Shown here piece by piece: positions 63,704 through 64,000 of a stretch of 64,000 nt of DNA. This DNA comes from Stanieria sp. NIES-3757. GTDB taxonomy: Bacteria; Cyanobacteriota; Cyanobacteriia; Cyanobacteriales; Xenococcaceae. The number at the start of each line of letters is the position of its first letter. Within the stretch, counting starts at the first letter, position 1. Location: the NCBI GenBank assembly GCA_002355455.1, contig AP017375.1, forward strand, positions 2,852,001-2,916,000, given 5' to 3'. Position numbers and translations under genes: made by a program. The notes beneath the pieces were generated by a model. It saw only the letters and a list, made by a program, of their open reading frames with translations, was not told where the DNA came from and searched no databases.

Positions 63704-64000
63704 TGTAATTAAAATCTAAATATATTAATAAATTAGCTCAAATCGTGTAGCGCCATTTTTAAATCAAGCAAGTTTAATTAATAGAGTAAAATAATCCAAC
63801 TAAAACTTTTTTGAGTAAGGTAAAAAAAATCTTTGAGATACACATTAATTTGTTGCTTGTTCATAATACCATTTAATAGATTGATTATAACGCTCGAACA
63901 ACATCTGTCTTAAAATAGCTTTAGTCTTACTTTGGTCTTAATTAAATAAATTAATTCTACTGCGAATTTTTTTTATTTTGTTGTGGAAAAAGGAAATTGC
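63704..64000. other. Right-end region
   Basis: AT-rich, no promoter or hairpin stands out. On the minus strand a 30-codon coding-like stretch near 63840-63935 ends MLFERYNQSIKWYYEQATN; a stop lies just upstream, so if real it is only a remnant. Confidence 0.4.

Overview
The window looks like a chromosome segment of a unicellular or pleurocapsalean-type cyanobacterium. Three things support this. The DNA is AT-rich and densely sprinkled with the HIP1 octamer GCGATCGC. It carries psbI (photosystem II) and the classic cyanobacterial oxidative pentose phosphate cluster fbp-tal-zwf-opcA. It also has several families found almost only in cyanobacteria (DUF1816, DUF760, DUF4346, ferredoxin-dependent sulfite reductase, acyl-lipid desaturase). 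A Stanieria-like genome would fit, but the species is an inference.

Layout. 1-7.3 kb: three large TPR-fused enzymes (one glycosyltransferase, two sulfotransferases, one of which also has an alpha/beta-hydrolase-like head), probably acting on cell-surface sulfated glycans; then an orphan Dnd-associated-protein-4-like gene and rpmB. 8.3-12.9 kb: a minor pilin island of five genes around a perfect CRP-type palindrome, with the last pilin gene enclosed by a 39-bp inverted repeat. 13-24 kb: housekeeping (hydrolase, DUF1816, a STAS-mrnC-rlmB operon whose first gene seems to start with ATT, ABC permeases, SUI1-like factor, rpe, UDG-like protein, exbB/exbD, aminotransferase). 24-33 kb: PP2C phosphatase with zinc ribbon, plsC, desC, methionine gamma-lyase-like protein, GTPase, FAD oxidoreductase. 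33-38.4 kb: fbp, tal, zwf, opcA. 38.7-45 kb: psbI, a small unannotated gene, S41 protease, ftsQ, ftsZ, thiD, scpB, DUF760, and a cloverleaf-like structured element. 45-52 kb: ABC-2 permease, a degenerate succinyl-CoA-ligase-like pair, an unknown gene, and sulfite reductase with a C-terminal ribbon-helix-helix-like tail. 52-64 kb: membrane protein, trehalase, an IS630-type insertion, lipase-like protein, small periplasmic protein, 2'-5' RNA ligase, MerR regulator, prohibitin, DUF4346, orphan ureC, methyltransferase.

Genes that work together: fbp/tal/zwf/opcA (pentose phosphate flux; OpcA activates Zwf); the pilin island (probable minor pilins of the type IV pilus machine, perhaps under cAMP control); exbB/exbD (proton-driven energiser); ftsQ/ftsZ (division), followed by scpB (chromosome condensation); and the two sugar-type ABC permeases, whose binding protein and ATPase are not here. 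No tRNA, rRNA, CRISPR array or prophage was seen. The most unusual items are the inverted-repeat-bounded pilin gene, the CRP-like operator, the catalytically depleted SucC/SucD-like pair, the sulfite reductase DNA-binding-like tail, the ATT-start STAS gene, and the structured element after scpB.
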